Source of the DNA: Heterohyrax brucei
Taxonomy: Eukaryota > Chordata > Mammalia > Hyracoidea > Procaviidae
Assembly (NCBI GenBank): GCA_028571685.1
Contig: CM053143.1
Coordinates: forward strand, 9,973,501-10,037,500
Direction of reading: 5' to 3'
Length of the DNA stretch: 64,000 nucleotides
In this document: positions 44,100 to 57,039 of the stretch, in pieces
How positions within the stretch are numbered: the stretch's first letter is position 1
Layout: every line of letters starts with the position of its first letter
The notes under the pieces: model-generated
Told to the model about the DNA's origin: nothing
Database searches by the model: none
Seen by the model: the letters and a program-made list of their open reading frames with translations, nothing else
Program-made: the position numbers and the translations under genes

Positions 44100-46950
44100 T
44101 ATATGACATCCCAGGAGTCCTAAACATCAAAGGCAAATTTGGGAGTGTCAGGGAAGGGAGAAAAGTTTCAGAAGTAGCTAGGAATTACCAGACCTGACTC
44201 AGTGGAAACAGGTACACTATAGACTAGATCCACTAACATGAGTTCAGGGAAGTTACGAGTACAGACAGGTGTGCAGGCACACCTCAAGAATCAGGGAAAA
44301 GCAGTACTAGATCACCCAAAGATATGTAACTTGAATCTAACCTACCATGCATGGATGAAAAACTCCTATGGCACAAATCTATCTCCTATTTACCTATCCT
44401 CCTCTTGCTCCATACTGGGTCTGAGCTAGCACCAGAGACTGACCAGTCTCCTGGGCCAGAAATAGTACCACTTACACACCTTGGGCCATTCTCCCAGCCT
44501 TGGGGAAGAAAAAAGTTAATGAAGAGGAAAAAATAATCTGCTGGCTCCCCTAAGGCAGGAACTCAGAGCAGAAACAGCTCCTTTGCCTAGGCACAGACAT
44601 AAGAGATCCACAGATTTTGAATGCCTCTCACCTCTACACAGCCCCGTGTTGGCCCCTTTGAACAGTACAGCAGGGCATATATCTGAACTCTAATTTCACG
44701 CTATCAGTTATATCACGGAAAGGCACATCCATGACATATGACCCTGTGCTGCCTATTAAGCAAGGTCCTCACTTACAGCAGGGGCCTAAGGACTGGAGGC
44801 TCTACCTATACTACCTAGCCACCCATGACAGGGGACCAAGAATAAGAAGTACTTCACAGCACTGGGCATGCAGTCTGGCTGTAAAACCTACTCACCTACA
44901 TGCTCTAGAAAACAGAGGCATGTTCTCCTTACACACACTCTGGGGCAGCTGTCAGACCTTGCCTTGCTCAGCATGTGCACCCAGATACCTGTGTCTACAC
45001 CTGCCTGTCTAGGACTATAGTTGAGAGCCTGGATTATGTACTTGGTGACAGACTACCTGGATACATGAGCTGAAGCCACAAAAAAAAGTAAATGGTCTTC
45101 TGAGCTCACATGCTTTGTCACAACTCTGATCACATAGTAACAGGAAGTTAGAGCTTCAAAAGTGCCAATAATCAAACTAGTTCAATGACCAGCCTATTTG
45201 GGCATATCAAAACAGGACAAAACAAGAAACTAGGACACAGTAAGCAAACACAAAATGAATAAGTACAGTAGCTTATTGATGGCTTAGAGACAGCAATCAA
45301 TATCAAATAATATAAAAAGGCAGTCCATGATGGATTCAAAAATCTCCCAAAACAAAGGATCAAGAAATCATTCAGATGAAGAGAACTCTTTGGAACATTG
45401 GAGGCAGAATATAAAAGATTAACATACAGAACTCTCTAAGAGATAATGAGAGAGATCAGGCAAAGTGATGAAGAAGCCAAGAAACACATAGACACAGCAA
45501 AAGAGTAACTCAGAAAGTTTAAAGAACATAACGACAGATGTAACAAGCTGCAAGAATCCACACAGAAACAGCAAACAGAAATCTAGAGATTTAACTATAA
45601 AATTTCAGAATTACAGAACTCAATGGAAATTGTAGGCACAGAACTGAAGTAACAGAAGTCAGAATTAGTGAGACTTAAGGTAAGGCACTTGATGCTAACA
45701 TGTTTAAGGGAAATTCAGATACAAGAATTTTAGAAAATGAAGAAATCCTAGGAATTACATGGGACACTATCAAGAGGAATAACCTACAAATGATTGGTGT
45801 ACCAAAACAGGGGTCGATAACAGAAAATAGAGACAGAATTGCTGAAGATTTGTTGGCAGAGTACTTCTTCAACTTTGTGAAAGATGAGAAGATATCTATT
45901 CAAGAAGCTTGCTGAACCCCACACATGGTAGATTCCAAAAGAAAATCACCAAGACATATTATAATCAAACTAGCCAAAACAAAAGATAAAGAGAATTTTG
46001 AGATCTGCTAGGGGTAAACAAAAAGTCATCTACAAAGAACAATAAGACCAAGCTTGGACTATTTAGTAGAAATCATGACGGCAGAAAGCCAGCAGGATGA
46101 CATATATAAAGCCTCAAAGGAAAAACTAAAATGCCAGCCAAGAATTATATACTCAGCAAAACTCTCTTTCAAATATGGTGGCAAAATTTTAGGATGTTTC
46201 CAGATAAACAGAAGTTTAGATAATTTTCCAAAAAACAAATCAAAATTACAAAATGCTAAAGGATATACTTAGCTTGGACTATCATTAACATCAGATAACA
46301 ATCCAAGGCTAGAACACAGGAAAGAGCAACTAGATATTAACCCAAATAAGGAAATAACAAAAACAAATCAAAGTTAAGACTGAAAACAGGGAAACAGACA
46401 TATCGTATTTAAAAAATCACAGCATTTTAACAGCAAAAAAAGAGGGACTAAAATGTGTAGTTACAGGTCGTTCATATGGAGAGGAAGTCAAGGCAACATA
46501 AAGGAATAAAAGATTGGATTAAATATAGAAAAGTAGGAGTAAATGTAGAGGTAACCATAAAATAACAATCCTGTACATCAAAATAAAAAATAAGAAAAAC
46601 ATGAAGTTCTATCAAATACCAAACCAACAACAATGAAACAGGTGAAAACACATAAAGAAAAATGACTCAGCACAGAAAAAATAAGAACAAGCAAACTGTC
46701 AATAATGCACAAAAAAGACATAAAAATGACAGCACTAAACTCATACATCTTAATAATTACAATGAATGTACATAGATTAAATGCCCTAGTAAAGAAACAG
46801 AGCAGCAGATTAGATTTAAAAACATACAGTGTGTTTCATATGCTGCCTACAAGAGACACATCTTAGACTTGCAGAAGCAAACAAACAGAAACTCAAAGGA
46901 TAGAAAAAAACGTATAACTCAAATAACATTCAAAAAAGAGCAGGGCCAGG
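44100..46950 (+). mobile_element. L1-d: 5' UTR, ORF1 and endonuclease start
   Basis: A 5' UTR of about 1 kb (to about 45165) with C-rich text, then ORF1 in pieces. The frame at 45700-45915 shows the ITWDTIKRNNLQMIGVPKQG core, and the frame at 46054-46272 the QPRIIYSAKLSFKYGGKILG end. The inter-ORF region and the start of the endonuclease follow to 46950, where the copy stops at ATTCAAAAAAGAGCAGG and the 5' end of L1-e begins. Reverse transcriptase and 3' UTR of L1-d are absent. Confidence 0.85.
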
Positions 46951-49304
46951 TAGGGCCAGGATGTCAGAGCAGTCAGATGTTACCTGTGATCCTCTACCAA
47001 AGACCCAGAAGAACAAATGAATTGATTATACATGACATTCCAGGATCCCTGGGCATCAGAAGGAAAGTAAGAAATTGTACTGAGAAAAGGGGAAGGGAGA
47101 AAAGATCCAGAAGTACCTAGGACTGTTCAGACATGACACATCAGGAATTGGCTGCAGCCAGTATGGTGAAAGGATCAGTGGTATTTGGAGGGTGTCTTCT
47201 CCAGTGTGAGAGATGGAGCAGTGGAGAGTACACTAGCGAAAAGCAGCACTCCAACCTTACAAGCTAAGGGGCTTCTGTCTAACCTACTATGCTGAAATTT
47301 AAGCCTTTCCTTCAGGGTAAACCTCTCTTCCTTTTCTCAGTGCTTCTACTTCCTGTCTTTGTACTGCACTGGGGTCCAGAGTCTGATGTGATTACCTGAG
47401 CCAGAAGTGGAACTCCTCATGCAAGTCAGGAATCATTATTCTAGACATAGAGTGAGAATAATTTAACAAATTAGGGAAAACGGGAAAAGAAGTCTGTTGA
47501 CTCCTCTGAGCTGGAAATTCAGGATAGAAATAGGTCCTTCACCTGGAATCATGCACAATGAGACATGCCTTCCTCATAGACACACAGGGATGGCTATTGG
47601 CCTCCTGCCTTTCCCAGGGTGTGCAGCCAGACACCTGTGCCTACGTCAATCACCCTCGCCCATCTAGGACAGCAGAAGAAGGCCTGCGCCAGATACTTGG
47701 TGACTGACTACCGGGACACCTGAGCTGAATCCATACAAGGAAAGTAAATAGACTCCTGGGTTCACAAGCCTAGTAACAAGTCTAACTACCTGGTGATGGG
47801 ATATTAGAGCTTCAACGGTTACAATAATCGAAATAGCACACATGACCAGACTTTTGGACGTTTCAAAACAAACAAGAAGCTAGAACATAGCAACCAAAAA
47901 TAAAATAAATTCAATAACTTACTGATGACTCAGAGACAACAGTCCATATAAAATCACTTGAAGATGCAGACCACAGTGGCTTCAGAAACCTCGCACAACA
48001 GGGCATTAAGAAATTTTCCAGATAAAGAGAACCTCTTAGAACTATCAGGGGCAGTATACAAAAGATTAATGTTTAGAACTCTTCAAGAAACCAAGAGAGA
48101 TGAGGCAGAATGCAACAGAGCATAATGGCATATTGAACAAGCTACAAGGAAGCATACAGACTAGAAGTAGAAATTCAGAAAATTAATAATAAAATGACAG
48201 AATTAGACAACTCAGTACAAAGTAAAAGGAGCGGAACTGAGGCAATGGAATGTTAAATAAGTGAGACTGAAGATAAAGCACTTGACACCAACATATTTGA
48301 AGAAAAATCAGATAAAAGAATTTTAAAAAAACAAGAAACACTAAGAATTGTATGAGACTCTATCAAGAGGAATAACTGAGTAGTGATTGGAGTAACAGAA
48401 AATACAGAGAAAATCATCAAAGATTTGTTGACAGAAAACTTCCCTGATATGATGGAAGATGAGAAGACGTTTATCCAAGATATTCATCAAACTCCAAAAG
48501 ATCCCAAAAGAAAGATACCAAGGCATATTAAAAGCAGACTTGCCAACACTAAAGATAAGAAGACAATTTTAAAATTGGATAGGGATAAACAAAAAGTTAT
48601 CTACAAAGAAAAGTAGTAAGACTAAGCTTAGACTACTCAGCAGAAATCATGCAGACCAGAAGACAATGGGTTGACATAAACAAAACCTTGAAGTAAAAGA
48701 ATTGACAGTCCAGAACTGTATATCCAACAAAACAGTCTCTCAAATATGTTAGTGAAATTAAGTCATTTCAAGATAAACAGAAATTTAGGAAATTTTCAGA
48801 AAACATATCAAAATTACAAGAAATACAAAAGGGAGTCAGTCCTTGGATTAGAAAATCAATAATATCAGATGACAACCCAAGTCTAAAACACAGAACAGAT
48901 CAGCTGGATATCAACTGAGACAGGGAAGTAACAGAAACAAATCAAAGGGAAAACATTCTAAAAGGGAAACAGAGAGGTAATTATGTAAAACAAAAAAGAG
49001 GAAATTAAAAACAATGTAGTCATAGATCCTTCACATGGAGAAGAAGTCAAAGCAATATAAAGAGATTTAAGATGGGCTTAAATTTAGAGAAACAAGGTTC
49101 ATACTAAGGTAACCATAAGGAAAATCAACGATCTTACAAATTAAAATTAAAAAGTAAAAAAAACACTCTCAGCAAATGTAAAACTACAACAATGAAAAAG
49201 ATGAAAAGAAAACAAGAAAAATGAGTCCGCAAAGAAAATTAACTGGAACAAAGAAATTGCCTACAATGCACAAAAAAAGACATCGAAATGTCAGCACTAA
49301 TCAT

Positions 49305-49349
49305 GCCAAGCCAAGTGCCGTCGAGTCGGATCCGACTCATGGCGACCCT
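49305..49349 (-). repeat. 45-bp SINE-tail insertion with perfect duplication
   Basis: The insertion consists of GCCAAGCCAAGTGCCGTCGA, GTCGGATCCGACTCATGGCG and ACCCT, the last 45 bp of the SINE. A perfect 10-bp duplication, CACTAATCAT, flanks it (49295-49304 and 49350-49359). Removing insert and one duplicate restores continuous L1 text. It is nearly undiverged from the consensus, hence young. Confidence 0.92.
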
Positions 49350-50422
49350 CACTAATCATACCTGTCAATAATTATGCTGAATCTAAATGGACTAAAAGCA
49401 CCAATAAAAAGACAGAGAGTGGCAGATTGGAAAGAAAAAAAAAAAAAAAAAAACTTGATCCATCTATATGCTACCTGCAGGAGACAAGTCTTAAAGACAT
49501 GAATAAACTAAAAGTCAAAATATGGAAAAAAGTATCTATCAAGAGCAAACAAAATTCAGAAAAAGAGCAGGAGTGGCAAAATTAATTGCTGATAAAATAA
49601 ACTTCAAAGTAAAATCTAACATGTTGGATGAGGCAAGACACTATACAATGACTGAAGGGCTCCAGGAGGTCAAAAACATATTAAATATTTACACACCAAT
49701 GACAGGGCTTCAAACTACATAAAACAAGCCCCAACTGCGTTGAAAACAGAAAGACAGCTCTGTAACAAATGTAGGAAACTTCAATGCACCACTTTCACTG
49801 AAGGATAGAATATCTAGAAAAAAGCTCAGAAAGGAGTAAGAAAGATTTAAGTGCCACAATCAACCAACTTGTCCTCACAGACATAAATAGATCATTCCAC
49901 CCAATAGCAGCCAAGTATATTTTCTTTTCCAGTGCACATGGAACATTCTCCAGAATATGTCTCATATTAGGCCATAAAGCAAGCCTTAACAATATTCAAA
50001 AAATCAAAATATTACAAATATTTTTAAAAACAGAAAAAAAAGGAAAAAATCAAACACACAGAAACTAAACAATACCTCGCTCAAAAACTACTGGCTTATA
50101 GAAGAAATCAAGCACAGAATAAAGAAATTCACAGAATCAAATGAGAATGAAAACACATTCAACCAGAGCATGTGGCATACAGAAAAAGCAGTGTTCAGAG
50201 GTCAATTTATTTCAATAAATTCATATGTCCAAAAAGAAGAAATCAAAGTATTAATCACACAACTAGAACAAGTAGAAAGAGAGCAACAAAAGAAGTTCTC
50301 AAGCACTAGAAGAAGGAAAATAATAAAAATTAGAGCAGAATTAAATGAATCGGAGAACTGAAAAATGACAGAGAGTTAACAAGACCAAAAGCTAGTTCTC
50401 TGAAAAGACCACTCAAAGTGAT

Positions 50423-50571
50423 AACCCACTGCCATGGGTTCGGTTTGAACTCACAGCAACCCTAAAGGTCAGGATAGAACTGCCCCACAGAGTTTCCAAG
50501 GAGTGCCTGGAGGATTTGAACTGCTGACATTTCAGTTAGCATATGTAACACTTAAACCCACCAGGGTTTCC
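50423..50571 (-). repeat. AfroSINE copy in L1-e
   Basis: CCCACTGCCATGGGTTCGGTT to ACCCACCAGGGTTTCC. Near full length. CACTCAAAGTGA and CCGGTCAAACTGA on the two sides may be a decayed duplication. Confidence 0.85.
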
Positions 50572-51413
50572 AAACCACCGGTCAAACTGACAAAGACAAA
50601 TGAAAGAGCAAATAACCTAAACAAGAAATAACGTAGCTGAAATCACAATAGACGTAACTGAAAATTTAAAATACTATAAAATACTATAAAAAATTGTACT
50701 GTAACAAATCTGAAAACCTAGAGGAAATGTACAAATTTCTAGAAACACATTACCTAAATAATTTAATATAAACAGAGGTAGAACAAGTACATAAACCCAT
50801 AACAAAAAAAGAAATTGAAAAGGCAATTAAAAAATTCCCAACCAAAATAAGCCCTGGCCCTGAGGGCTTCATTGGAGAATTCTATTAGACTTTTAGAGAT
50901 GCATTAACACCATTATTAGTAAAGGAAAACAGAGTATAGAAAATAATAGAATATTCCCAAATTCATTCTATGAAGCCAGCGTAACCGTGATAGCAAAGCC
51001 ACATAAAGACACCACAAAAAAAGGAAAATTACAAGCCAATGTGTCTCATGAACTTAGAAAATTCTCCACAGAAGTCTAGCCAATAGAACTAAACAACATA
51101 TCAAAAAAAAAAATTCACCGTGACCAACTAGGGGATGCAGGGATAGTTGAACATTGGAAAAACAATCAGTATAATCACCATATAAAGAAAACAAAAGACA
51201 AGAAATACCTGATGTTATAAGTTGATGCAGAAAACAAATTTGACAAAATTCAACATCTTTTCATGTTAAAAACTGTCCTCAAAATAGGAATAGAAGGGAA
51301 ATTCCTCAGTGTAACAACAGGCATTAATATAAAACCAACATCATCCTAAATGGAGAGTCTGAACATATTCTGCTTGAGAAAAGAAACCAGACAAGAATGC
51401 CCTTTGTCATTAC

Positions 51414-53416
51414 TTTTTTTTTAGTGTGTTTAAGTGAAAGTATATGATCCATGTCAATTTTGCATATCCACCTATCTGCAGCTCCTACTACTCTCTTGTC
51501 TGCTGACAGCCTACTCCTTCTTTTCATTCTATACCTATAGTATCCTCTTAACAAGTTCCTGTCCCCTGCTCTCCACCATCTTCTCTCCCATCTAGAAAGA
51601 CCAGTAGGACAGCCTCCTATAAATGCAGAGAACCATAAAGTACACACACCGGATGGTTACACTGTGTCCTGGATCCAGTCCATCTTTGTCTGAATAGTTG
51701 ACCTCAGTAGTGTTTTCTGCTCAGGGGCAGCAGCAGTTCTGGAGGCCATATGCCCAGGGGATCCTCCAGGACGTCGTGCCATGAATTCTGGCCTTTTAGT
51801 AGAGTTCTTGAGCTGGATTCCTCTTTTTCTCGTGTTGCCACAGTGAATCAAAATTGTGTGTCTCATCACAGCTGTCTTTGGTGGTAGCTGGGCACCATTT
51901 GGTTCTTCTGGTCACGTGTTAATACAGTGTCCCATTCACACGGGTCCTTCTGTCTTCTGAGTTCCTTTTACCATGTGTCTTTGTTGTTCTCATTTATCAC
52001 CTGTTCTGGAAGAGTTGGGACTATTTAGTGGATCTCAGATGGCAGCTTTCCAGCTTTTAAGACCTCAGACAGCACTCACCAATAGAGGGGTGCAGAAGAC
52101 TCTTTTAGCAATAAGCTAGTTGGTCTCTATGTCCCCTGAGAACATGCTCCCCAGACCCCCACCCCTGCTACTTTATCCTCACAATATTGGGTTGAGATTA
52201 GAAGATCTTACAGTTTATGGTGAAGTCCAGTTAACTTGATCTACTTTCTATAGTTTGCTGTCACTGCTTTCACCTAACCAAATTTCTATCAGTCAATAGT
52301 CTATGACCAACCATCTCCCTCTCTCCCCACCCCTGCAGCCATCGAAAAGTCTTTTCTTCTGTATGTAAGTCTATTTTTACATCCTTATACTGGGATCTCA
52401 TACAATATTTGTTCTTTCATCACTGAATAATTTCAATGAGCACAGGTTAGTAGATGCTTTCTAAAATCATTATTGTTCTTTATCATTGCATAGTGTTCCA
52501 TTGAGTATATGTACCATAGTTTGTTTATGTATTCATCTGCTGTTGGGCATCTCAGTTGGTTCCACCTTTTTGCTATTGTGGACTGTGCTGCAATTAGTGT
52601 GCACGTATTTGCTCATGTGACAGCCTTTGTTTCTGTAGGATATATTCTGAGCAGTGGGATTACTGGATAAATTGTATATCTAGCTCCAGCTTTTTAAGGA
52701 AGCACGAAATTGCTTTCCAAAGAGGTTGTGCCATTTTACAATCCTGCCAGCAACACAGGAGAGTTCTCATGTCTCCACAGCCTCTCCAGCATTTGTTGTT
52801 TTATGTTTTTTGGATCATGGCCAACCTTGTTGGGTTGAGATGGTATCCCATTATATTTTTGATTTGGATTTCTCTGATACCTAATGATCATGAGCATTTC
52901 CTCATGTGTCTTTTGGCTGCCCAGATGTGCTCTTTGGTGAAGTGTCTGTCCATCTCCTTTGCCCATCACTTAGCTGGATTATTTACCTTTTTCTTGTTGA
53001 TAGTTTGCAGTACCTTGTAGATTATGTAGATCAGGTGTTGGCCCAACATGTAGTTGCCAAATATTTTTCCTACTCTGTAGGCAGTCTTCTAATTCTTTTA
53101 ATGAAGTCTTTGGATGGGTGAAAGCGTTTGATTCTTAGTAGTCCTCATTGATCTATTTGCTCTTTTGTTGCTTGTGCTTTGTCAGATTTTGAAGTCTATC
53201 TAAGCTGTGTATTAGAACACCCATTGTTAACTCTATTTTTTATTGCATGATCTTTATCATTTTAGGTTTGATATTTAGGTTTTTGATCCATTTTGAGTTA
53301 GTTTTTGTGTAAGGTGTGAGATATGGGTCTTGTTTCTGTTTTTTGCAGATGGATATCCAATTTTGCCATTATCATTTGTTAAAGAGACTATTTACAACCT
53401 AGTTTACAAACTTAAA
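51414..53416 (-). mobile_element. Young 5'-truncated L1 inserted in L1-e
   Basis: A 2003-bp insertion in reverse orientation: T-run, then 3' UTR (51420-52390), then the ORF2 C-terminal part up to 53416. The order matches the plus-strand L1 at 38929-40438. GCCCTTTGTCATTAC (51399-51413) and GCCCCTTTGTCACCAC (53417-53432) form the target duplication, with small differences. ORF2 has scattered frame breaks. Confidence 0.9.
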
Positions 53417-56175
53417 GCCCCTTTGTCACCACCGCTATTTAACACTGCGCTGGACATTCTAGCCATAGCAATCAGGCAAGAAAAAGAAATAAAAGGTGTC
53501 CAAATCAGTAAGAAAGAAGTAAAAGCATCTCTATTTGCATATGATATAATCTTATACACAGAAAAACCCTAAATAATCTACTAAAAAAAAACTAGGAATG
53601 AATAGAAGAATTTGACAACATATCAAGAGCAAGATAAGCATACAAAATTCAATTAGACTCCTCTAAATCAACAAAAGGAATGTCAAAGATGATGTCACCA
53701 ATTCAATATCTCTTATAATAGCTCACTAAAGTGTACTTAAGAATAACTCTAACTAGAGACAAAATACCTATATAAGGAAAACTTCAAGACACTATATCAA
53801 GAAATCAAAAGAGATCTACATAAATGGAGAAACTTACCTTGTTCCTGGATACAGACTCAACATCCTACTCAAAGCAATCTATCAATACAATGCAGTCCTG
53901 ATACAATTCCAATGGCATTATTTAATGAAATGGAGAAAAAAATGATGAACTTCATGTAGACAGGGAAGCCCCAGATAATTACTGTATTACTGAAGAAGAA
54001 CAAAACATAAGGCCTCATACTACCTAACTTTAAAATCTATTATACTGCTAAAATAGTCAAAACAGCCTAGTACTGGTACAAAAATAGACACATAGGCCAG
54101 CAGAACAGAATTGAGAGCCCAAAATAAAATCATCCACCTGTGAGCAGCTGGTATTTGACAACAGCCCAAAGTCCACAGGCTAGGGAAGACAGTCTCTTTA
54201 AAAAATGGTATTGTCATAACTGGATATAGATCTGCAAAAAATATTTCATCCTATGCATAAAAACAAACTCAAAATATAACAAAAACCTAAACATAAAATT
54301 TCAAATGATAAATATCATAGAAGTAAAAAATAGAAGTGATGCTAGTAGTCCTAATATGTCACATAAGTGAAGTGCAGGACATTACTAACAATGCATAAAC
54401 TCCAGGAAAGAAAATGGATGAACTAGGAACTCCTAAAATCTAAATGCTTATACTCATCCAAAGACTTCATCAAAGAGAAAAAAGACAATGTACAGGCTGG
54501 AAAAAAAAAAATGGATATAGTAAGTGTGATCAGCATCTAATCTCTAAAATATGCAAGGTACTGTAAAACCTCAACAACAAAAAGATAAATAACACAATTA
54601 AAAAAGGGGCAAAGACATGAACAGGCATTTTGCCAAAGAAGACATTCAGGCAGCTAACACACATGCTAGGAAATACTCGCAATCATTAGCTTTTAGAGAA
54701 ATGCAAATCCAAGTGTTAAAATGAAATTCATGTCATCCCAAAGATGGTATTAATCCAAAAAACAGAAAATAATGTCTATTGGAGAGGTTATATAGGACTG
54801 GAACATTTATACACTGATAGTGGCAATATAAAATGGTACAACCACTTTGGAAATCTATCTGGCATCTCCTTAAAAAGCCAGAAATAGAAATACCGAAAGA
54901 ACCAGCAATCGCACTCTTTGAAATATATACTAGAGAAACAAGAGCTTTTTCACAAGTAAATATGTACACACCTATGTTCAATGCAGCATTGTCTATAGTA
55001 AAAAGATGGAATTAACTTAGGTGCCTGTCAACAGATGAATGAACAAATTATAGTTATTCACACTATGAAATATTAGCCAACAATGAAGAACAATGATGAA
55101 TCTGCTCAGCATCTCATAATATGGATGAGTGTGGAAGGCATTACGTTGAGTGAGATCAGTCAGTTGCAAAAGAACAAATACTGTATGAGACCACACTATA
55201 AGAACTCAAGCAAAGGTTTAAACAGTCTTTGATGATGGTTATGAGGGTGGGGAGGGTTATTTACTAACTAGATAGTAGACAAGAATTATTTTAGGTGAAG
55301 GGAAGGATGACACACAATGCAGAAGTCAGCACAACTGGGCAAAACAAAAAGGTAAGAATCCTGAATACAACCAAACATTTCAAGGGACAGAGTAGCAGGC
55401 AAAAGTGTCTGGAGCCATGGTTTCGGAGGACATCTGGGTCATTTGGTATAACAAAATTCATTAAGAAAATTCTCTGCATCCCATTATGGTCAGTGGTGTC
55501 TGGAGTCTTAAAAGCTAGCAAGTGGCCATCTAAGAAGCATCAATAGGTTCTGACCCACCTGGAGGAAAAGAGCATGAAGAACACTAAAGACACAGGGAAA
55601 ACGTGACCCCAAGAGACAGAAAGGGTCACATAAATCCTAGACTCCATCAGCATGAGAGCGGAACAACTAGATGGTGCCTGGTTACCACCAGTGGCTGCCG
55701 TGGTAGGGAACACAACAAACAGTCCCTGATGGAGTGAGAAAAAAAATAGCATGTGGTACTCAAACTCTTGTAAAAAGACCAGACTTGATGGCCTGACAGG
55801 CTGGAGAGTACCCAGAAAACATGGCCCCAAACTCTCTCTTAACTCAGAACAGAAACCATTCCCAAAGCCAATGGTTCAGACAAAGATTAGACAGGACTAT
55901 AAGATATAAAACGATATGGGTGAAGAGTGCGCTTCGTGGCTGAATTAGCTACATGAGACCAAATGAGTATCTCCTGTCCCTGGGTGAGATAAGAAGGTAG
56001 AGGGTGACAGGAACTGGGTTGAATGGATGCAGGAAATACACAATGGAGGGGTGTACTGTCCCAGTATGCAGACAGCAACTAGGGTCACATAACAATGTGT
56101 ATGCCAGCTTTTATATGAGAAATTGACTTGTATTCTAAACTTTCACTTAAAGTACAAAATAAATAAAAAAAGATA
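53417..56175 (+). mobile_element. L1-e, rest of ORF2 and 3' UTR
   Basis: ORF2 resumes with CCGCTATTTAACACTGCGCT (the PLLFNIVLEVLA region) and runs to the C-terminal part near 55190. The 3' UTR follows to an A-rich end at about 56160-56175. The 80-codon piece 53330-53572 includes [20 protein letters not shown]. The other frames here are chance or antisense. Confidence 0.88.
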
Positions 56176-57039
56176 AAAGGCCTCAGGATTGTTAGCTCCT
56201 AGACAGATTTCAGAAGACTTAATAAACACAACTAGAAATAGAAACAGTACCAGAAATACACTAAAGCAAGCTGCAAATGCTACGAAGAAAGAATTAGCAT
56301 AACTAATAGACCAGTTTTAGAATGGAGACTTTGATAATAGGCCTCTTTATCATTTAATGAAAGCAAAAATATCATGGAGAACATGGCATTAGTAATTTCT
56401 GAAAGTGATTTATCCTAGGCATCTGTAGAAAAATAAAAGCGGAGGTGAAAAGTACTCTGATTCACAGTTGTTTTTCAGCAACCATGTCAAACATGAAAAG
56501 CATGACTATTTTTTCCTACAATAAACTTTTTTTTTTCCTCTGAGTAGATTGAAATAGTTCTGTTAGAAATTAGCCAGGGGGCACAGGGCATTAAAGCAAG
56601 ATGAGTATTCTCATTCTGTTTCTGACGGTGACCAACCATGGATGGGGTTTAGGTATATTACCTAAGTGCGAATGCCAACAGTATTGGCAGAATTCCCGGC
56701 ACATGAGAGGTAAGTTCATTTTTCTCTCCTCGGGAAAGTCTTTAGAGTGAATGAGAGTGATGTTACAGGGGTAGTCTTTTAATCCATTCATACTATTTTG
56801 TAAAGCAAGTCATCAGAAATCTGGAGATCTTAACTAAACTAGTCCCAAATTCAATTTGGTAATCACTTCACAACTTACTGAAACACATAAAGAAATATAA
56901 GACCCAGGCTGAGACCCACTTGGTTTCAGCAATTATTTAATTGTAAGCATAAATCTAAATGCAAGAAAACATTGTGGGTGTACATTCAATTTTTTATTTT
57001 TTCTGATTAGTACTATGTAAGTTAAACTCCAAACCCCCC
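56176..57039. other. Unidentified stretch
   Basis: No repeat recognised. It contains the exon-like segment at 56548-56709. Confidence 0.35.
56548..56709 (+). other. Exon-like segment with good splice signals
   Basis: It is preceded by a long pyrimidine tract and TGAGTAG and followed by GAG|GTAAGTTC, both close to mammalian splice consensus. The segment is 162 bp. All frames over the whole segment contain stops, but an ATG at 56601 opens a 53-codon frame that runs through the donor (MSILILFLTVTNHGWG start, hydrophobic, signal-peptide-like; then four residues later a CEC). It could be a 5' exon of a small secreted protein, a non-coding exon, or chance. Confidence 0.2.

Larger units (their letters stand above)
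46951..51413 (+). mobile_element. L1-e: nearly complete old L1, 5' UTR to reverse transcriptase
   Basis: It starts at the L1 5' end (GGTAGGGCCAGGATGTCAG). The 5' UTR runs to about 47880; ORF1 lies at about 47960-48790 (a frame at 48383-48616 keeps MIGVTENTEKIIKDLLTENF); the endonuclease is at about 49370-50100; the reverse transcriptase starts near 50640. Many stops and shifts. It contains a micro-SINE (49305), a SINE (50423) and, at 51414, a younger L1 in opposite orientation. It resumes at 53417. Confidence 0.88.
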
